From Lutispora saccharofermentans (lineage in GTDB: Bacteria; Bacillota; Clostridia; Lutisporales; Lutisporaceae), in contig NZ_JAJEKE010000008.1 in the NCBI RefSeq assembly GCF_024363565.1, forward strand, positions 62,001 through 126,000: a stretch of 64,000 nucleotides of DNA, read 5' to 3'. The position numbers were made by a program, and so were the translations under genes. Positions 16,524 through 25,615 of the stretch are shown piece by piece. The first letter of the stretch is position 1. Each line of letters begins with the position of its first letter. The notes beneath the pieces were generated by a model. That model was not told where the DNA came from, did not search any database, and saw nothing but the letters and a program-made list of their open reading frames with translations.

Positions 16524-17516
16524 CTACTTCTTAAGCCATGACATCATTTCTCTGAGATTTTTGCCCACCTCTACTATGGGGTGATTTAATTCTTGTTCTT
16601 TTCTCTTATTGAAGACAGGGCGGCCTGTCATATTTTCAACTATCCATGCCTTGGCAAATTCACCGTTTTGGATCTCTGCCAGCACTTTTTTCATTTCTTT
16701 TCTTGTTTCTTCTGTTATGATCCTCTTGCTTGTAACATAATCTCCATACTCGGCGGTATCGCTTACGCTGAATCTCATTCTTTCGAAGCCGCCTTCATAT
16801 AAAAGATCTACGATAAGCTTCATTTCATGCAGACATTCGAAATATGCTATTTCCTCCTGATAGCCCGCTTCCCTTAAAGTGTCAAAGCCGGCTTTTATGA
16901 GTTCTGTAATACCGCCGCATAATACGCTTTGCTCTCCAAAGAGATCCGTTTCTGTCTCTTCTTTGAAGGTAGTTTCTATTACGCCTGCCCTCAAGGCCCC
17001 AAGTCCCCTTGCATAAGCCAGGGCCAGATTCTTGGCCTTTCCGGTGTAATCCTGATGTACGGCCAATAGAGCGGGGACCCCTTTGCCTTCCTGATAAACT
17101 CTCCTGACAAGATGTCCGGGACCCTTCGGAGCTATCATGAATACATCCACATTTGCCGGTGGGGTGATCTGTCCGTAATTGATGTTAAATCCGTGGGCAA
17201 AGGCCAGTGCATCTCCATCCTTAAGGTTTTTTTCTATATATTCTTTATAAACCTTTCTCTGCTTTTCATCCGGTATCAGTATCATTGTCACTGTGGACAC
17301 AGCCACTGCCTCACCAACCTCCATGACTTCCAATCCTGAAGCTTCGGCAGTTTCCCATGATTTACTGCCTTTATAGAGGCCTACTACCACATCTGCGCCA
17401 CTTTCCTTAAGGTTTAGCGCATGTGCATGTCCCTGGCTGCCAAAGCCTATGACTGCAACTTTCCTTCCCTTTAATAATTCCAGGCTCCCGTCTTTTTCAT
17501 AATACATTTTTGCCAT
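16524..17516 (-). CDS. ilvC: Ketol-acid reductoisomerase (NADP+)
   Basis: Class I enzyme of 330 residues catalysing the Mg-dependent rearrangement and NADPH reduction of acetolactate. Visible: [22 protein letters not shown] (Rossmann loop GxGxxG), [13 protein letters not shown], the metal-binding [15 protein letters not shown] (Asp/Glu of LFGEQ) and [16 protein letters not shown]. The ATG at 17516 follows GGGAGGAATT; an upstream TTG in frame at 17531 would include the binding site itself. It is the middle gene of ilvN-ilvC-ilvB. Confidence 0.96.
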   Translation of the reverse strand: MAKMYYEKDGSLELLKGRKVAVIGFGSQGHAHALNLKESGADVVVGLYKGSKSWETAEASGLEVMEVGEAVAVSTVTMILIPDEKQRKVYKEYIEKNLKDGDALAFAHGFNINYGQITPPANVDVFMIAPKGPGHLVRRVYQEGKGVPALLAVHQDYTGKAKNLALAYARGLGALRAGVIETTFKEETETDLFGEQSVLCGGITELIKAGFDTLREAGYQEEIAYFECLHEMKLIVDLLYEGGFERMRFSVSDTAEYGDYVTSKRIITEETRKEMKKVLAEIQNGEFAKAWIVENMTGRPVFNKRKEQELNHPIVEVGKNLREMMSWLKK

Positions 17517-17623
17517 GATAATTCCTCCCAATCTGTTAAAAAAATTTTGTTTATACTCATAGGCAAGTCTGGCTGCAATAATGCTGACTTGACCTGATGA
17601 TTTTCTTAAAGCCCTATAGTTTT

Positions 17624-17851
17624 TTATACGATGCTCACTTCATATACATCATTGTATTTTTTTATCTGGTTCATCAACTGATCTACGCTCTTATCCTGAT
17701 ATGACAGCATAATCTTGAGATTTGCCTGGTTTTCAGTTGCTTGCTCCATATGTATGCTTTTCATACTGAAGCCTTTTCGCCTTATGATCCCGCTGACTCT
17801 CATAAGCACATCGATTTCATTGCTCACTTTGGCCACCAGAAGTTTTTCCAT
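17624..17851 (-). CDS. ilvN: Acetolactate synthase small (regulatory) subunit, ACT domain only
   Basis: 75 residues forming a single ACT domain ([27 protein letters not shown], then [20 protein letters not shown]). It is much shorter than the roughly 160-residue IlvN/IlvH with a second domain and is like the short IlvM-type subunits. It should bind IlvB and modulate its activity and feedback. AGGAGGT precedes the ATG at 17851; the frame is open further upstream into the T-box but without a site. It is first in the operon, which is unusual, since ilvB normally precedes it. Confidence 0.85.
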   Translation of the reverse strand: MEKLLVAKVSNEIDVLMRVSGIIRRKGFSMKSIHMEQATENQANLKIMLSYQDKSVDQLMNQIKKYNDVYEVSIV

Positions 17852-17867
17852 ATGATTACCTCCTAAA

Positions 17868-18224
17868 AATAAAATACCCCGCCCCAAAATATAAATTTTG
17901 GGACGGGGTTTAATCCGTGTTACCACCCATATTCGCTGTAAGTTCACACCAACAGCCTCTTCAGGTCGAAGAAATAAATTCTTTTAACCCTAGCCATGTA
18001 ACGGTGGCGAGCAAACCGGCCTTATCTACTCGGCATAAAGCCTTTTGACTCGGCAGCTCGGGAGTGATCATTGCATATCCTTCTAATACCGGTTTCCACC
18101 AAACACCGGCTCTCTGTGATTAAATCCGGACACTTTTCTCTCCGTCAATACTTTTAAATTCACCTTGTCCGCGAGCTTAGCTACGCTTATTTGAATCAGC
18201 GGGGGCTAGCTATCGGATAAATTG
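17868..18224 (-). promoter_or_regulatory. T-box leader with Ile (ATC) specifier
   Basis: On the - strand, after the promoter, come a Stem I with the GGTGTTTGGTGGAAACCGG apical part, and a specifier region reading CAATG-ATC-A-CTCC, giving Ile codon ATC. After linker stems comes the T-box core GGGTGGTAACACGGA at about 17935-17921. A strong terminator follows (14-bp stem, 17908-17895 with 17890-17877, then ATTTTATTTTT). Uncharged tRNA-Ile should stabilise the antiterminator and switch on ilvN-ilvC-ilvB. The specifier is read by alignment with the Phe-type leader at 41.4 kb. Confidence 0.9.
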
Positions 18225-18230
18225 TTTTTC

Positions 18231-18259
18231 ATTCTATAGTATATTTATTCATTTGTCAA
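18231..18259 (-). promoter_or_regulatory. Promoter of the ilv operon leader
   Basis: TTGACA (18259-18254), a 17-base spacer, then TAGAAT (18236-18231) on the - strand, immediately before the T-box leader. Confidence 0.75.
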
Positions 18260-18286
18260 TAGCAAATTTGAAAAAATATATGGATT

Positions 18287-18323
18287 TAAAAAAAGAGCAG
18301 TTGAGTTTCTATTCAACTACTCT
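18287..18323 (-). terminator. Terminator after the bactofilin gene
   Basis: On the - strand an 11-bp stem with one mismatch (18323-18313 with 18304-18294) overlaps the stop codon and runs into a T run. Confidence 0.7.
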
Positions 18324-18703
18324 TTTGCAACAGCAGCTTCCGCCGCTGCCATTTTGCAGTTACCATGAAATATTGCACCTTCGTCCACAATGATGTTCTT
18401 GGCATCTATGTCGCCGATCAGCTTTGAAGTGGGAGTCAGGTGGAGTTGGCTTACAACGGTTATATTTCCTTCTATGATACCGGACAACATTATGCTGTCG
18501 GCTTTCACATTGCCTTTTATTGAGCCTTCTTCTCCAACTACCAGGTTTCCTGAGAGAGTCACATCACCTTTTAATTTGCCGTCTATACGGACAGTGCCTT
18601 CAGCAGTCAGCGCACCTTCAATGCCTGTATTCTTCCCCACCAAAGTGTCGATTCTATCGGTATTAATGGGCATGCTTTTTTTATTCGAATTGAACATATT
18701 CAA
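18317..18703 (-). CDS. Bactofilin (polymer-forming cytoskeletal protein)
   Basis: 128 residues. Bactofilins form non-polar filaments from a beta-helix. The core repeats are seen as TLVGKNTGIEGALTAEGTVRIDGKLKGDV, SGNLVVGEEGSIKGNVKADSIMLSG and IEGNITVVSQLHLTP, each with regularly spaced small hydrophobic residues and Gly. Short disordered tails flank the core. It lies 10 bases after an M23 peptidase gene; in other bacteria bactofilins recruit M23 enzymes to set local wall shape. Gene name and partner role are inferred from that pattern. Confidence 0.9.
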   Translation of the reverse strand: MNMFNSNKKSMPINTDRIDTLVGKNTGIEGALTAEGTVRIDGKLKGDVTLSGNLVVGEEGSIKGNVKADSIMLSGIIEGNITVVSQLHLTPTSKLIGDIDAKNIIVDEGAIFHGNCKMAAAEAAVAKE

Positions 18704-18713
18704 CTCTCCTTTG

Positions 18714-19673
18714 TTAAAAATATTTTGCCGGATTTACATTTTTGCCATTAAGTTTGACTTCGTAGTGAAGATGGGCGCCGGTGCTTCTGCCTGTACTTCC
18801 TACTTTGGATATTGCCTGGCCTCTTTTTACTTTATCACCCTTTTTTACTAAAATGGATGAATTGTGGCTATAGGATGTGGTCAGGCCATAGCCATGAGAT
18901 ATGATGACCATCCTGCCGTATCCCGACTGGTAGCCTGCAAACAACACTACGCCGTCGCCGGTAGCGACCACTTTTGTCCCATATGGGGCTCCAAAATCTA
19001 TTCCATCATGAAATTCGCTGCCGCGGCTGGTAAATGGATTCCTTCTATAACCGTATCCGGCTGTAATCTTTGCAACTACAGGAGCTATGGAAGGAACACA
19101 TCGCAAATAATCGAGCCGGTCTTTAATGGAGGCCACTGACTTGTCGATTTCGGTTTTTTGATTCATAGTTTTTTTTGATAAACTCAATAAAGAGGTCTGA
19201 AGAGATGATAGCTCTGCAGACAAATCATAGCTGTTTCCGCTGACAAACGGCAGAGCAATATTTTTGTCAGTTGCTTGAGAAACAGTAATAGGAGCTTTTG
19301 TTATCTTTGTTTCTTCGGAAGCTTTGTCTTTTAGCCCCACAGCGGCTTTTACTTCTTCTAAGGCAGCTATATTTTGTTCAAGCTGCATCTGGATTTTTTG
19401 TGCATTTAGGTTGAGGCATTCGATTTCCGCTTTTTGAGAATTATTTATCTCCGTAAGGGCTCTGATGTCTTTTTTGCTTGTTTCATACTGAAATTTAAGA
19501 TGGTTTATCGCATATGCAGAAAAAGACGAATATATAATAAGTGCTCCCAATATGCATGCCAGAACCTTTGGTCCCCATATAGGCATCCTTACGGATCTGA
19601 CCGAAGACTGGTTTTCAGGTATGTACAAAAACGTAGCGTGGCTTTTTTTGCTGCTAACCAAAGCTTTTTTCAA
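18714..19673 (-). CDS. Membrane-anchored M23 family (LytM) metallopeptidase
   Basis: 319 residues. A basic N terminus precedes one hydrophobic segment at about 33-52 (PKVLACILGALIIYSSF), then a coiled-coil stretch of about 130 residues (QYETSKKDIRALTEINNSQ onward), and the C-terminal LytM domain. Zinc ligands are visible: EFHDGIDFGAPYGTKV (H and D), and the C-terminal GAHLHYEVKLNGKNVNP (HxH). All catalytic positions seem intact, so it should cleave peptidoglycan crosslinks. The bactofilin gene follows after 10 bases, which suggests the two form one shape-controlling unit. Confidence 0.9.
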   Translation of the reverse strand: MKKALVSSKKSHATFLYIPENQSSVRSVRMPIWGPKVLACILGALIIYSSFSAYAINHLKFQYETSKKDIRALTEINNSQKAEIECLNLNAQKIQMQLEQNIAALEEVKAAVGLKDKASEETKITKAPITVSQATDKNIALPFVSGNSYDLSAELSSLQTSLLSLSKKTMNQKTEIDKSVASIKDRLDYLRCVPSIAPVVAKITAGYGYRRNPFTSRGSEFHDGIDFGAPYGTKVVATGDGVVLFAGYQSGYGRMVIISHGYGLTTSYSHNSSILVKKGDKVKRGQAISKVGSTGRSTGAHLHYEVKLNGKNVNPAKYF

Positions 19674-19911
19674 TATTTATCACCCTTTACATGTAAAAAA
19701 CTAAAAAAAAGAAATATGTTTGTAACACAATTGTAATATAAATATATTTTAACCAAAGAACATGCCGGGTACAAGACAAAAAATGTAAAACAGGGATAAA
19801 ATCCTTCCTCCAAAAATGACAAAAACAGCATGTGCTGAAATATGAATATTTAAAGCAGATTTGTTCATAAATAATGTTAGGTATAAAAAAATTCAAAAAG
19901 GAGGTTGGAGT

Positions 19912-20175
19912 ATGGGGAAGCTTAAAGTAGGTGTAGAGCCGAATTTAAACAATGTGAAAGAATACCTTGAGAATAAAGATATCAGCGTAAAAGAATTCAG
20001 CAGCCAAAAGATGGGATCTTCTTGGACAATGAACAGGTATGATGCAGTAGTCGTTTCAGGTACCGATATAAATATTATGGGTATGCAGGATGCAATAGGA
20101 AAGGCAAGGGTTATCGATGCTTCAGGAATGTCTCCCGAAGAAATATATGATGAGATAATCAATATACAAAAGTAG
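19912..20175 (+). CDS. YkuS family protein (UPF0180)
   Basis: Small soluble protein of 87 residues of the UPF0180/YkuS family, recognised by KVGVEPNLNNVKEYLENK at the start, the Tyr-Asp-Ala-Val-Val segment YDAVVVSGTDINIMG and the ending VIDASGMSPEEIYDEI. The family has no established function in Bacillus or Clostridia. AAAGGAGG before the ATG at 19912 decides the start. A terminator follows at 20201, so it is probably transcribed alone. Confidence 0.85.
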   Translation: MGKLKVGVEPNLNNVKEYLENKDISVKEFSSQKMGSSWTMNRYDAVVVSGTDINIMGMQDAIGKARVIDASGMSPEEIYDEIINIQK

Positions 20176-20200
20176 TAATAATCAGAAAAATATAGTAAAA

Positions 20201-20244
20201 TAAAGTATGTGTAAGGAAGATACCTTTGACATGCTTTATTTTTT
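20201..20244 (+). terminator. Intrinsic terminator after ykuS
   Basis: TAAAGTATGT (20201-20210) pairs with ACATGCTTTA (20229-20238, one G-T pair), followed by TTTTTTAT. Confidence 0.65.
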
Positions 20245-20285
20245 ATACTATGTGCTCAATTTGAAAAATGCGGGGTTGGTCTTAT

Positions 20286-20525
20286 ATGAATCTGTCGAAA
20301 TTAATAGATATTTTATTCTGGATAGGCATTTTATCCTCCTTTATCGGAGGTATAATGATCGTCGCTTCATTTACTGTGTTTAAAAAAAAGGTCATGAAGA
20401 CTCCCATATATAAAGAGGTTGAACCGGAAAACAAAAAAGATTTTCCCTGGGGCTTCATACTTTTTATATCCGGAATTGCAGTTTTTTTTCTATCCTATTA
20501 TCTTTCCGTAAGATACAATATGTAA
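20286..20525 (+). CDS. Small two-segment membrane protein, unknown function
   Basis: 79 residues with hydrophobic segments at about 8-30 (ILFWIGILSSFIGGIMIVA) and 55-74 (FILFISGIAVFFLSYYLSV) joined by a basic then acidic loop. I recognise no family. The site GGGGTTGG is weak. The stop is 19 bases before thpR, so the two are probably co-transcribed. Confidence 0.6.
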   Translation: MNLSKLIDILFWIGILSSFIGGIMIVASFTVFKKKVMKTPIYKEVEPENKKDFPWGFILFISGIAVFFLSYYLSVRYNM

Positions 20526-20544
20526 TAAAGGCTGGTAAATTTTT

Positions 20545-21102
20545 ATGAGAACATTTATAGGCATAGATTTTGATGTAAAGGTCAAGGACGGGATTAAAGC
20601 CGTTCAGTCCATAGTCAGGGAAAGCTCCCGGAAGGGGAGATTTAAGTATATGGGCAATTTTCACCTAACATTGAAGTTTTTGGGTGAGATATCTGAAGAA
20701 CAAATACCCTCTATAAACAAGGTGCTGGAGGCTTCTGCCAAAGAAGTGGGGAGCTTCGGCTTAAACATTGAAGATATAGGTTTTTTCGGAGGTAAAGGCA
20801 ATATCAGGACTCTTTGGCTGGGCCTTGGCGGCTCTTTGGCTTCCCTTGACCTTCTATATAAGAAAATTGAGGAAGGTTTGGAAGGCTGCGGCTTTGATAA
20901 GGAGAAAAGGCCATACATGCCTCACATAACCATCGCCCAGGATCTGATACTTAAAACCGGCTTTGCGGAGCTGAGGGAATCTATAGATCTGAAGGATATA
21001 CCTGTCATAGATGCGGAGGAAGTTTCATTGATAAAAAGTGAAGAAATCCAAGGCAAAAGAATATATACTCCTATATCAACCTTTCGGTTGACGGGCAAAT
21101 GA
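20545..21102 (+). CDS. thpR: RNA 2',3'-cyclic phosphodiesterase (LigT/ThpR family)
   Basis: 185 residues of the 2H phosphoesterase superfamily. Both catalytic H-x-T motifs are present: NFHLTLKFLG (His 40, Thr 42) and MPHITIAQD (His 127, Thr 129). The enzyme opens 2',3'-cyclic phosphates on RNA, giving 2'-phosphates, and can ligate tRNA halves in vitro. Length and spacing fit the bacterial ThpR group. It lies between a small membrane protein and a YgiQ-type radical SAM gene, which starts about 45 bases later. Confidence 0.92.
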   Translation: MRTFIGIDFDVKVKDGIKAVQSIVRESSRKGRFKYMGNFHLTLKFLGEISEEQIPSINKVLEASAKEVGSFGLNIEDIGFFGGKGNIRTLWLGLGGSLASLDLLYKKIEEGLEGCGFDKEKRPYMPHITIAQDLILKTGFAELRESIDLKDIPVIDAEEVSLIKSEEIQGKRIYTPISTFRLTGK

Positions 21103-21146
21103 GAGAATGGGCAAACAGGCAAATGGGCCGATAGGTGGTGGAAAAT

Positions 21147-23024
21147 TTGAAAAACATTGATACATCAGCATTCCTTCCCATATCCGGAGAGGATATGAAG
21201 GAACGCGGGATAGAACAGTTTGACTTTATTTATATATGCGGCGATGCCTATGTAGATCATCCGAGCTTTGGCCATGCAATAATAACAAGATTATTGGACA
21301 GCTTGGGATTTAAGGTGGGCATAATACCGCAGCCTGATTGGAGAGAGAAAGAAAGCTTCATGATATTGGGAAAGCCTAAATACGCTTTCTTAGTCTCATC
21401 AGGAAATATAGATTCTATGGTCAACCATTATACTTCTTTAAAGAGAAGACGAAGGACAGATCTGTACTCGCCCGGAGGAAAGGCAGGGGCCAGACCTGAC
21501 AGGGCATTGATAGTATATTGCAACAAGTTGAGAGAGGCTTACAAGGATGTCCCCATAATAATAGGGGGAGTAGAAGCAAGCCTGAGGAGGTTTGCTCATT
21601 ACGACTACTGGGATGATAAGGTGAGGCGGTCGATCCTTTTTGATTCTAAGGCGGATCTGCTGATATACGGCATGGGAGAAAAACCCATACAAGAGATTGC
21701 CGAAGCTTTATCCGGGGGCATAGATATAAAGTATATCAATTATGTAAATGGTACTGCTTATATCACCAGTTCGATGGAAGGCCTGAGGGATGCTGCCTTT
21801 ATCAATAGCTGGGAAGAGGTTGCATCCGATAAGAAGAAATATGCCAAGGCTTTTTTGATCCAATCCAGAGAGCAGGATTATGAGACAGGAAAAATAGTCG
21901 TACAGCCCCATGGGGACAGGTATCTGGTGCAGAACCCTCCGGCAAAGCCTTTGGACCAATATGAGCTGGACAGCGTATATGCTTTGCCTTATGCGAGAAA
22001 TTATCATCCTGTGTATGAAGGCAAAGGGGGAATACCGGCCCTTGAGGAGGTAAAATTCAGCATAACCTCCCATAGAGGATGCTATGGAGGCTGTTCTTTC
22101 TGCGCTCTCAATTTTCACCAGGGCAGGGTAATACAAAAAAGAAGCCATGAATCCATACTGGAAGAAGCAAAGCTTATGACGGAAGCTCCGGATTTTAAAG
22201 GATATATACATGATGTGGGAGGCCCTACGGCGAATTTCCGGCAGGCAGCCTGTAAAAAGCAGGAGAAGGAAGGCGTATGCAGAGAAAGACAGTGCATGTT
22301 CCCTGCCCCCTGCAAGAATCTGATAGTGGATCATAAAGATTACCTGAAGCTTTTGAGAGAAATCAGGGCTTTGCCTAATATAAAAAAGGTATTTATCCGC
22401 TCCGGCATAAGATATGATTATGTGCTCCAGGATAAAAGCGATGAATTTCTGAAGGAGCTGTGCAAACATCATGTAAGCGGCCAGCTGAAGGTAGCTCCTG
22501 AGCATATATCTGAAAAAGTATTAAAACTCATGGGAAAACCCGGCCAAAAAGTATATGATAGATTTAAGGATAAATATTTTGAAACAAATAGAAAGCTTGG
22601 ATTGGATCAATATCTGGTTCCTTATTTGATGTCGGGGCACCCGGGATCAGACTTGAAAGCTGCGGTAGAGCTGGCAGAATACGTAAGGGATATGGGATAT
22701 AATCCGGAACAGATACAGGACTTTTATCCGACGCCGGGCAGTTTATCTACGGCCATGTACTATACGGGGCTTGATCCGAGGACTATGGAGAAAGTATATG
22801 TACCGAAGAGTCCGGCTGAGAAGGCCATGCAGAAAGCCTTGATACAATATAGAAATCCTAAGAATTATGACCTGGTTTTTAAAGCTCTTAATCTGGCGAA
22901 AAGGACCGATTTGATCGGCTACGGCAGCCAATGCCTTATAAGGCCAAAGCCTAAAGAGGCTTTTCATAAAGCTGTAAAGGGAAATAAAATGACTAAAAGA
23001 AAAACTAAAAATAATTCTAAATAA
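21147..23024 (+). CDS. YgiQ family radical SAM protein
   Basis: Large radical S-adenosylmethionine protein of about 625 residues. The N-terminal part, with [24 protein letters not shown] and IIPQPDW, is the UPF0313 N domain, cobalamin-binding-like. The cluster motif CYGGCSFC (CxxxCxxC) is at about residues 312-319, followed by a second Cys-rich patch ([21 protein letters not shown]). The substrate is unknown for the family. The TTG at 21147 has AGGTGG 8 bases before it; GTG at 21135 or 21138 in the same frame is the alternative. hutH follows after 16 bases, so the two are likely co-transcribed. Confidence 0.9.
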   Translation: MKNIDTSAFLPISGEDMKERGIEQFDFIYICGDAYVDHPSFGHAIITRLLDSLGFKVGIIPQPDWREKESFMILGKPKYAFLVSSGNIDSMVNHYTSLKRRRRTDLYSPGGKAGARPDRALIVYCNKLREAYKDVPIIIGGVEASLRRFAHYDYWDDKVRRSILFDSKADLLIYGMGEKPIQEIAEALSGGIDIKYINYVNGTAYITSSMEGLRDAAFINSWEEVASDKKKYAKAFLIQSREQDYETGKIVVQPHGDRYLVQNPPAKPLDQYELDSVYALPYARNYHPVYEGKGGIPALEEVKFSITSHRGCYGGCSFCALNFHQGRVIQKRSHESILEEAKLMTEAPDFKGYIHDVGGPTANFRQAACKKQEKEGVCRERQCMFPAPCKNLIVDHKDYLKLLREIRALPNIKKVFIRSGIRYDYVLQDKSDEFLKELCKHHVSGQLKVAPEHISEKVLKLMGKPGQKVYDRFKDKYFETNRKLGLDQYLVPYLMSGHPGSDLKAAVELAEYVRDMGYNPEQIQDFYPTPGSLSTAMYYTGLDPRTMEKVYVPKSPAEKAMQKALIQYRNPKNYDLVFKALNLAKRTDLIGYGSQCLIRPKPKEAFHKAVKGNKMTKRKTKNNSK

Positions 23025-23040
23025 AAGGAGAAGTGATCTG

Positions 23041-24567
23041 ATGGGACATTTGCGCATAGACGGAGAGCACCTGACCATAAAGGATGTGGTCGATGTTGCA
23101 AGAAATGGCCTTCTTGTAGAACTATCTCAGGAGGCGGTATCCAAGATTAAAAAATCCAGGGAGTATGTAGACAGCCTGGTGGAGAAAGAAGCAGTGGTTT
23201 ATGGAATCACAACAGGCTTCGGGAAATTCAGCGATACCTACATATCCAAGGAGGATACGAAAGCTCTTCAAAGGAATTTGATAGTAAGCCATGCTTGCTC
23301 TATGGGAAATCCTCTTCCCGAGGAAACCGTAAGAGGAGTTATGTTGCTGCGCGCCAATGCATTGGCAAAAGGATTTTCGGGAATAAGGCTGGAAACAGTC
23401 AACACATTGCTGGAAATGCTGAATAAAGGCGTCCACCCCATAATACCTGAGAAGGGTTCCTTAGGAGCCAGCGGAGATCTTGCGCCTCTCGCCAATATGG
23501 TCCTTGTTATGCTTGGTGAAGGTGAAGCCATATATAAAGGAGAGAGAATGCCCGGAAGAGAAGCCATGTTAAAAGCAGATATAAACACGGTGGAGCTCAC
23601 TTCCAAGGAAGGCCTGGCATTGATAAACGGAACACCGGTAATGGCTGCCATAGGGGCATTGACTGTATACGATTCATTGAATATAATAAAAACTGCAGAT
23701 ATAATAGCATCTATGACCCTGGAAGCGTTGAAAGGGATAACGGATGCCTTTGACGAAAGGGTGCACAAGGCCAGGGGCCAGAAAGGACAGATGATAACAG
23801 CCGACAATGTATTGAAGATTACAGAAGGAAGCAATCTCACCTCGCGTCAGGGAGAGCTCCGGGTTCAAGATGCTTATACGCTGAGATGCATTCCCCAGAT
23901 ACATGGCGCAAGCAGAGATGCCATATATTACGCGAGGGATATTATAGCAATAGAGCTGAATGCGGCGACAGACAATCCGCTCATATTCTCTGAAGACGAC
24001 ATGGTTATTTCCGGAGGCAATTTCCACGGCCAACCTTTGGCCCTTGCGATGGACTTTTTGGGTATCGCAGTGTCGGAGCTGGCCAATGTATCCGAGAGGA
24101 GGATAGAGCGTCTTGTCAATCCTCAGCTCAATGATCTTCCGGCATTTTTGACTAAAAGAGGAGGCTTGAATTCGGGCTTCATGATAACCCAATATTCAGC
24201 CGCTTCAATGGTATCGGAAAACAAGGTGCTGGCTCATCCTGCCAGCGTGGATTCCATACCTTCCTCCGCCAACCAGGAGGACCATGTGAGCATGGGCACC
24301 ACAGCGGCCAGAAAGGCAAGACTCATTCTGGACAATGTGGAAAAGGTGCTGGCTATAGAGGCTTTTGCCGCATCACAGGCTATCAGCTTCAGAGAAGGGG
24401 CAGTTCTCGGAAAGGGAACAAGAAGGGCCTACGAAGAGATCAGAAAGCATGTCCCACCGGTAGAGAATGATAGAATAATGTATGTCGATATGGATAAATT
24501 AGATAAGATGGTGAAATCGGGAGCTTTTGTCAAAGCGGTTGAGGAAACTCTGGGAGAATTGGAATAA
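23041..24567 (+). CDS. hutH: Histidine ammonia-lyase
   Basis: 508 residues, the usual HAL length. It deaminates L-histidine to urocanate, the first step of histidine breakdown. The autocatalytic MIO prosthetic group forms from Ala-Ser-Gly at 143-145 in KGSLGASGDLAPLANM. Other conserved parts are YGITTGFGKF (Tyr 54 region), GSNLTSRQGELRVQDAYTLRC, NFHGQPLALAMDF and SSANQEDHVSMG. No hutU, hutI or hutG is in the window, so the pathway must be completed elsewhere. AAAGGAGAAG precedes the ATG. Confidence 0.95.
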   Translation: MGHLRIDGEHLTIKDVVDVARNGLLVELSQEAVSKIKKSREYVDSLVEKEAVVYGITTGFGKFSDTYISKEDTKALQRNLIVSHACSMGNPLPEETVRGVMLLRANALAKGFSGIRLETVNTLLEMLNKGVHPIIPEKGSLGASGDLAPLANMVLVMLGEGEAIYKGERMPGREAMLKADINTVELTSKEGLALINGTPVMAAIGALTVYDSLNIIKTADIIASMTLEALKGITDAFDERVHKARGQKGQMITADNVLKITEGSNLTSRQGELRVQDAYTLRCIPQIHGASRDAIYYARDIIAIELNAATDNPLIFSEDDMVISGGNFHGQPLALAMDFLGIAVSELANVSERRIERLVNPQLNDLPAFLTKRGGLNSGFMITQYSAASMVSENKVLAHPASVDSIPSSANQEDHVSMGTTAARKARLILDNVEKVLAIEAFAASQAISFREGAVLGKGTRRAYEEIRKHVPPVENDRIMYVDMDKLDKMVKSGAFVKAVEETLGELE

Positions 24568-24598
24568 TTGAAATAATAAGCATAGATAGGATGGTTTA

Positions 24599-24838
24599 AT
24601 GATCACAAAGGAAGATATAGGCAGGATAAATTTTCTTGCAAAGAAATCAAAGGATGCCGGACTGACCGAGGAAGAGAAGGACGAGCAGCAAAGGCTGAGA
24701 AGAAAATATATAGACTGGGTAAAGTCCCAGGTAAAGGCTCAATTGGATACCATAGAAATTACGGACTCGCATTCGGACTGCGGCTGCGGCGGGCATGAGC
24801 ATAAACATGGGCATGGATGCAATTGCCATAAAAATTAA
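24599..24838 (+). CDS. DUF896 protein (YnzC-like) with a Cys/His-rich tail
   Basis: 79 residues. The first 55 residues form the two-helix DUF896 domain (IGRINFLAKKSKDAGLTEEE, then QQRLRRKYIDWVKSQVKAQ), as in Bacillus YnzC. The C-terminal extension CGCGGHEHKHGHGCNCHKN holds four Cys and five His and looks like a metal-binding tail not usual for short DUF896 proteins. The family function is unknown; Bacillus members are linked to the SOS-induced YneAB-YnzC operon. The gene follows hutH by 31 bases. Confidence 0.8.
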   Translation: MITKEDIGRINFLAKKSKDAGLTEEEKDEQQRLRRKYIDWVKSQVKAQLDTIEITDSHSDCGCGGHEHKHGHGCNCHKN

Positions 24839-24865
24839 AATAATATAGTATTGGAGGAGAGATCA

Positions 24866-25315
24866 TTGGCTGAGATTCAATTTGTAGTATTTAAACTGGG
24901 CAAAGAAGAGTATGGCGTAGACATTATGCAGGTGAAAGAAATCGTACCCTATAAGGAGCCTGTAAAGGTACCCAACACCCCTAACTTCATCGAAGGGATA
25001 ATAAATCTGAGAAGTGAAATCATACCCATAGTCAATTTGAAAAAAAGATTCAATATCCCGGGGGAAGCATTGAATGAAGATACCAGGATAATCGTTATGA
25101 ACATTGAGGCCAAGCAGGTAGGTTTTATTGTGGATGACGCATCCGAAGTGACCACAATAAATGAAGAAAACATAGAAACAGCTCCTGATATTATTGCCGG
25201 TATAGAAAGAAAATACATAACAGGAATAGGCAAGATAAAGGATAGGATTCTTATTCTTCTTGACTTGGACAAGCTGTTCAGTGCTAAAGAAAAGGAATCC
25301 CTGGAAGCAGTATAA
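24866..25315 (+). CDS. CheW-like chemotaxis coupling protein
   Basis: A single CheW domain of about 149 residues, which couples methyl-accepting receptors to CheA. Visible: QFVVFKLGKEEYGVDIMQVKEIVPY, the PNTPNFIEGIINLRSEIIPIVNLKKRF strand pair (N-L-R-G/S-x-x-x-P-x-x-D/N), and the C-terminal ILILLDLDKLF. No other chemotaxis gene is present. TTG at 24866 is chosen because GGAGGAGAG lies just before it, inside a longer in-frame reading from TTG 24851. Its TAA stop is also the first bases of the inverted-repeat element at 25313. Confidence 0.88.
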   Translation: MAEIQFVVFKLGKEEYGVDIMQVKEIVPYKEPVKVPNTPNFIEGIINLRSEIIPIVNLKKRFNIPGEALNEDTRIIVMNIEAKQVGFIVDDASEVTTINEENIETAPDIIAGIERKYITGIGKIKDRILILLDLDKLFSAKEKESLEAV

Positions 25316-25567
25316 GTTAACTCATTGTGCCAGCTGATAAAAGAGTATTTTGTGAAGAGGCTTAGAGTTTGTTAGCGAAGTATAGGAAAAGCTGCGTCAA
25401 CTGTTTGAGCCTATATGCTGTTAAATCGGAAAATCTCATAACTTGCTTGAATTTCAACAGTAATGACAAACACTGCATGCGAGTTTTGACGCAGTCATAT
25501 ACAAGCTTACAAAATCTTAGCCTTGAAGCTTTATACTTGTTATCAGCTGGCACAACAGTATAACTTA
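25313..25567. mobile_element. MITE-like inverted-repeat element
   Basis: About 255 bp bounded by imperfect inverted repeats of roughly 55 bp. The best-kept outer part is TAAGTTA ... TTGTGCCAGCTGATAA at the left (25313-25342) and its reverse complement at the right (to 25567). Further in, AGGCTTAGAGTTTGT at the left answers AGGCTAAGATTTTGT (reverse complement) at the right. An inner pair CTGCGTCAA (25391-25399) / TTGACGCAG (25487-25495) lets the whole element fold on itself. It encodes no transposase. A single related end lies at 54844-54905. Only short spurious frames occur inside. Confidence 0.7.
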
Positions 25568-25582
25568 ACACAATGATATGCG

Positions 25583-25615
25583 AAGTAATGCGGCTTTTGC
25601 CGCATTACTTTATTT
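25583..25615 (+). terminator. Intrinsic terminator after the element
   Basis: A 12-bp perfect stem (25583-25594 with 25599-25610) with a TTTT loop and a TTTATTTG tail. It probably ends the transcript that comes through the CheW-like gene. Confidence 0.75.

Noticed and set aside
21708..22505. Long - strand frame (265 codons) inside the YgiQ gene
   Set aside because: It lies fully opposite a conserved radical SAM gene, has no ribosome site, and its product is a low-complexity shadow.
25369..25563. Short frames on both strands inside the inverted-repeat element
   Set aside because: They have no ribosome sites, no family likeness, and arise from the palindromic structure.
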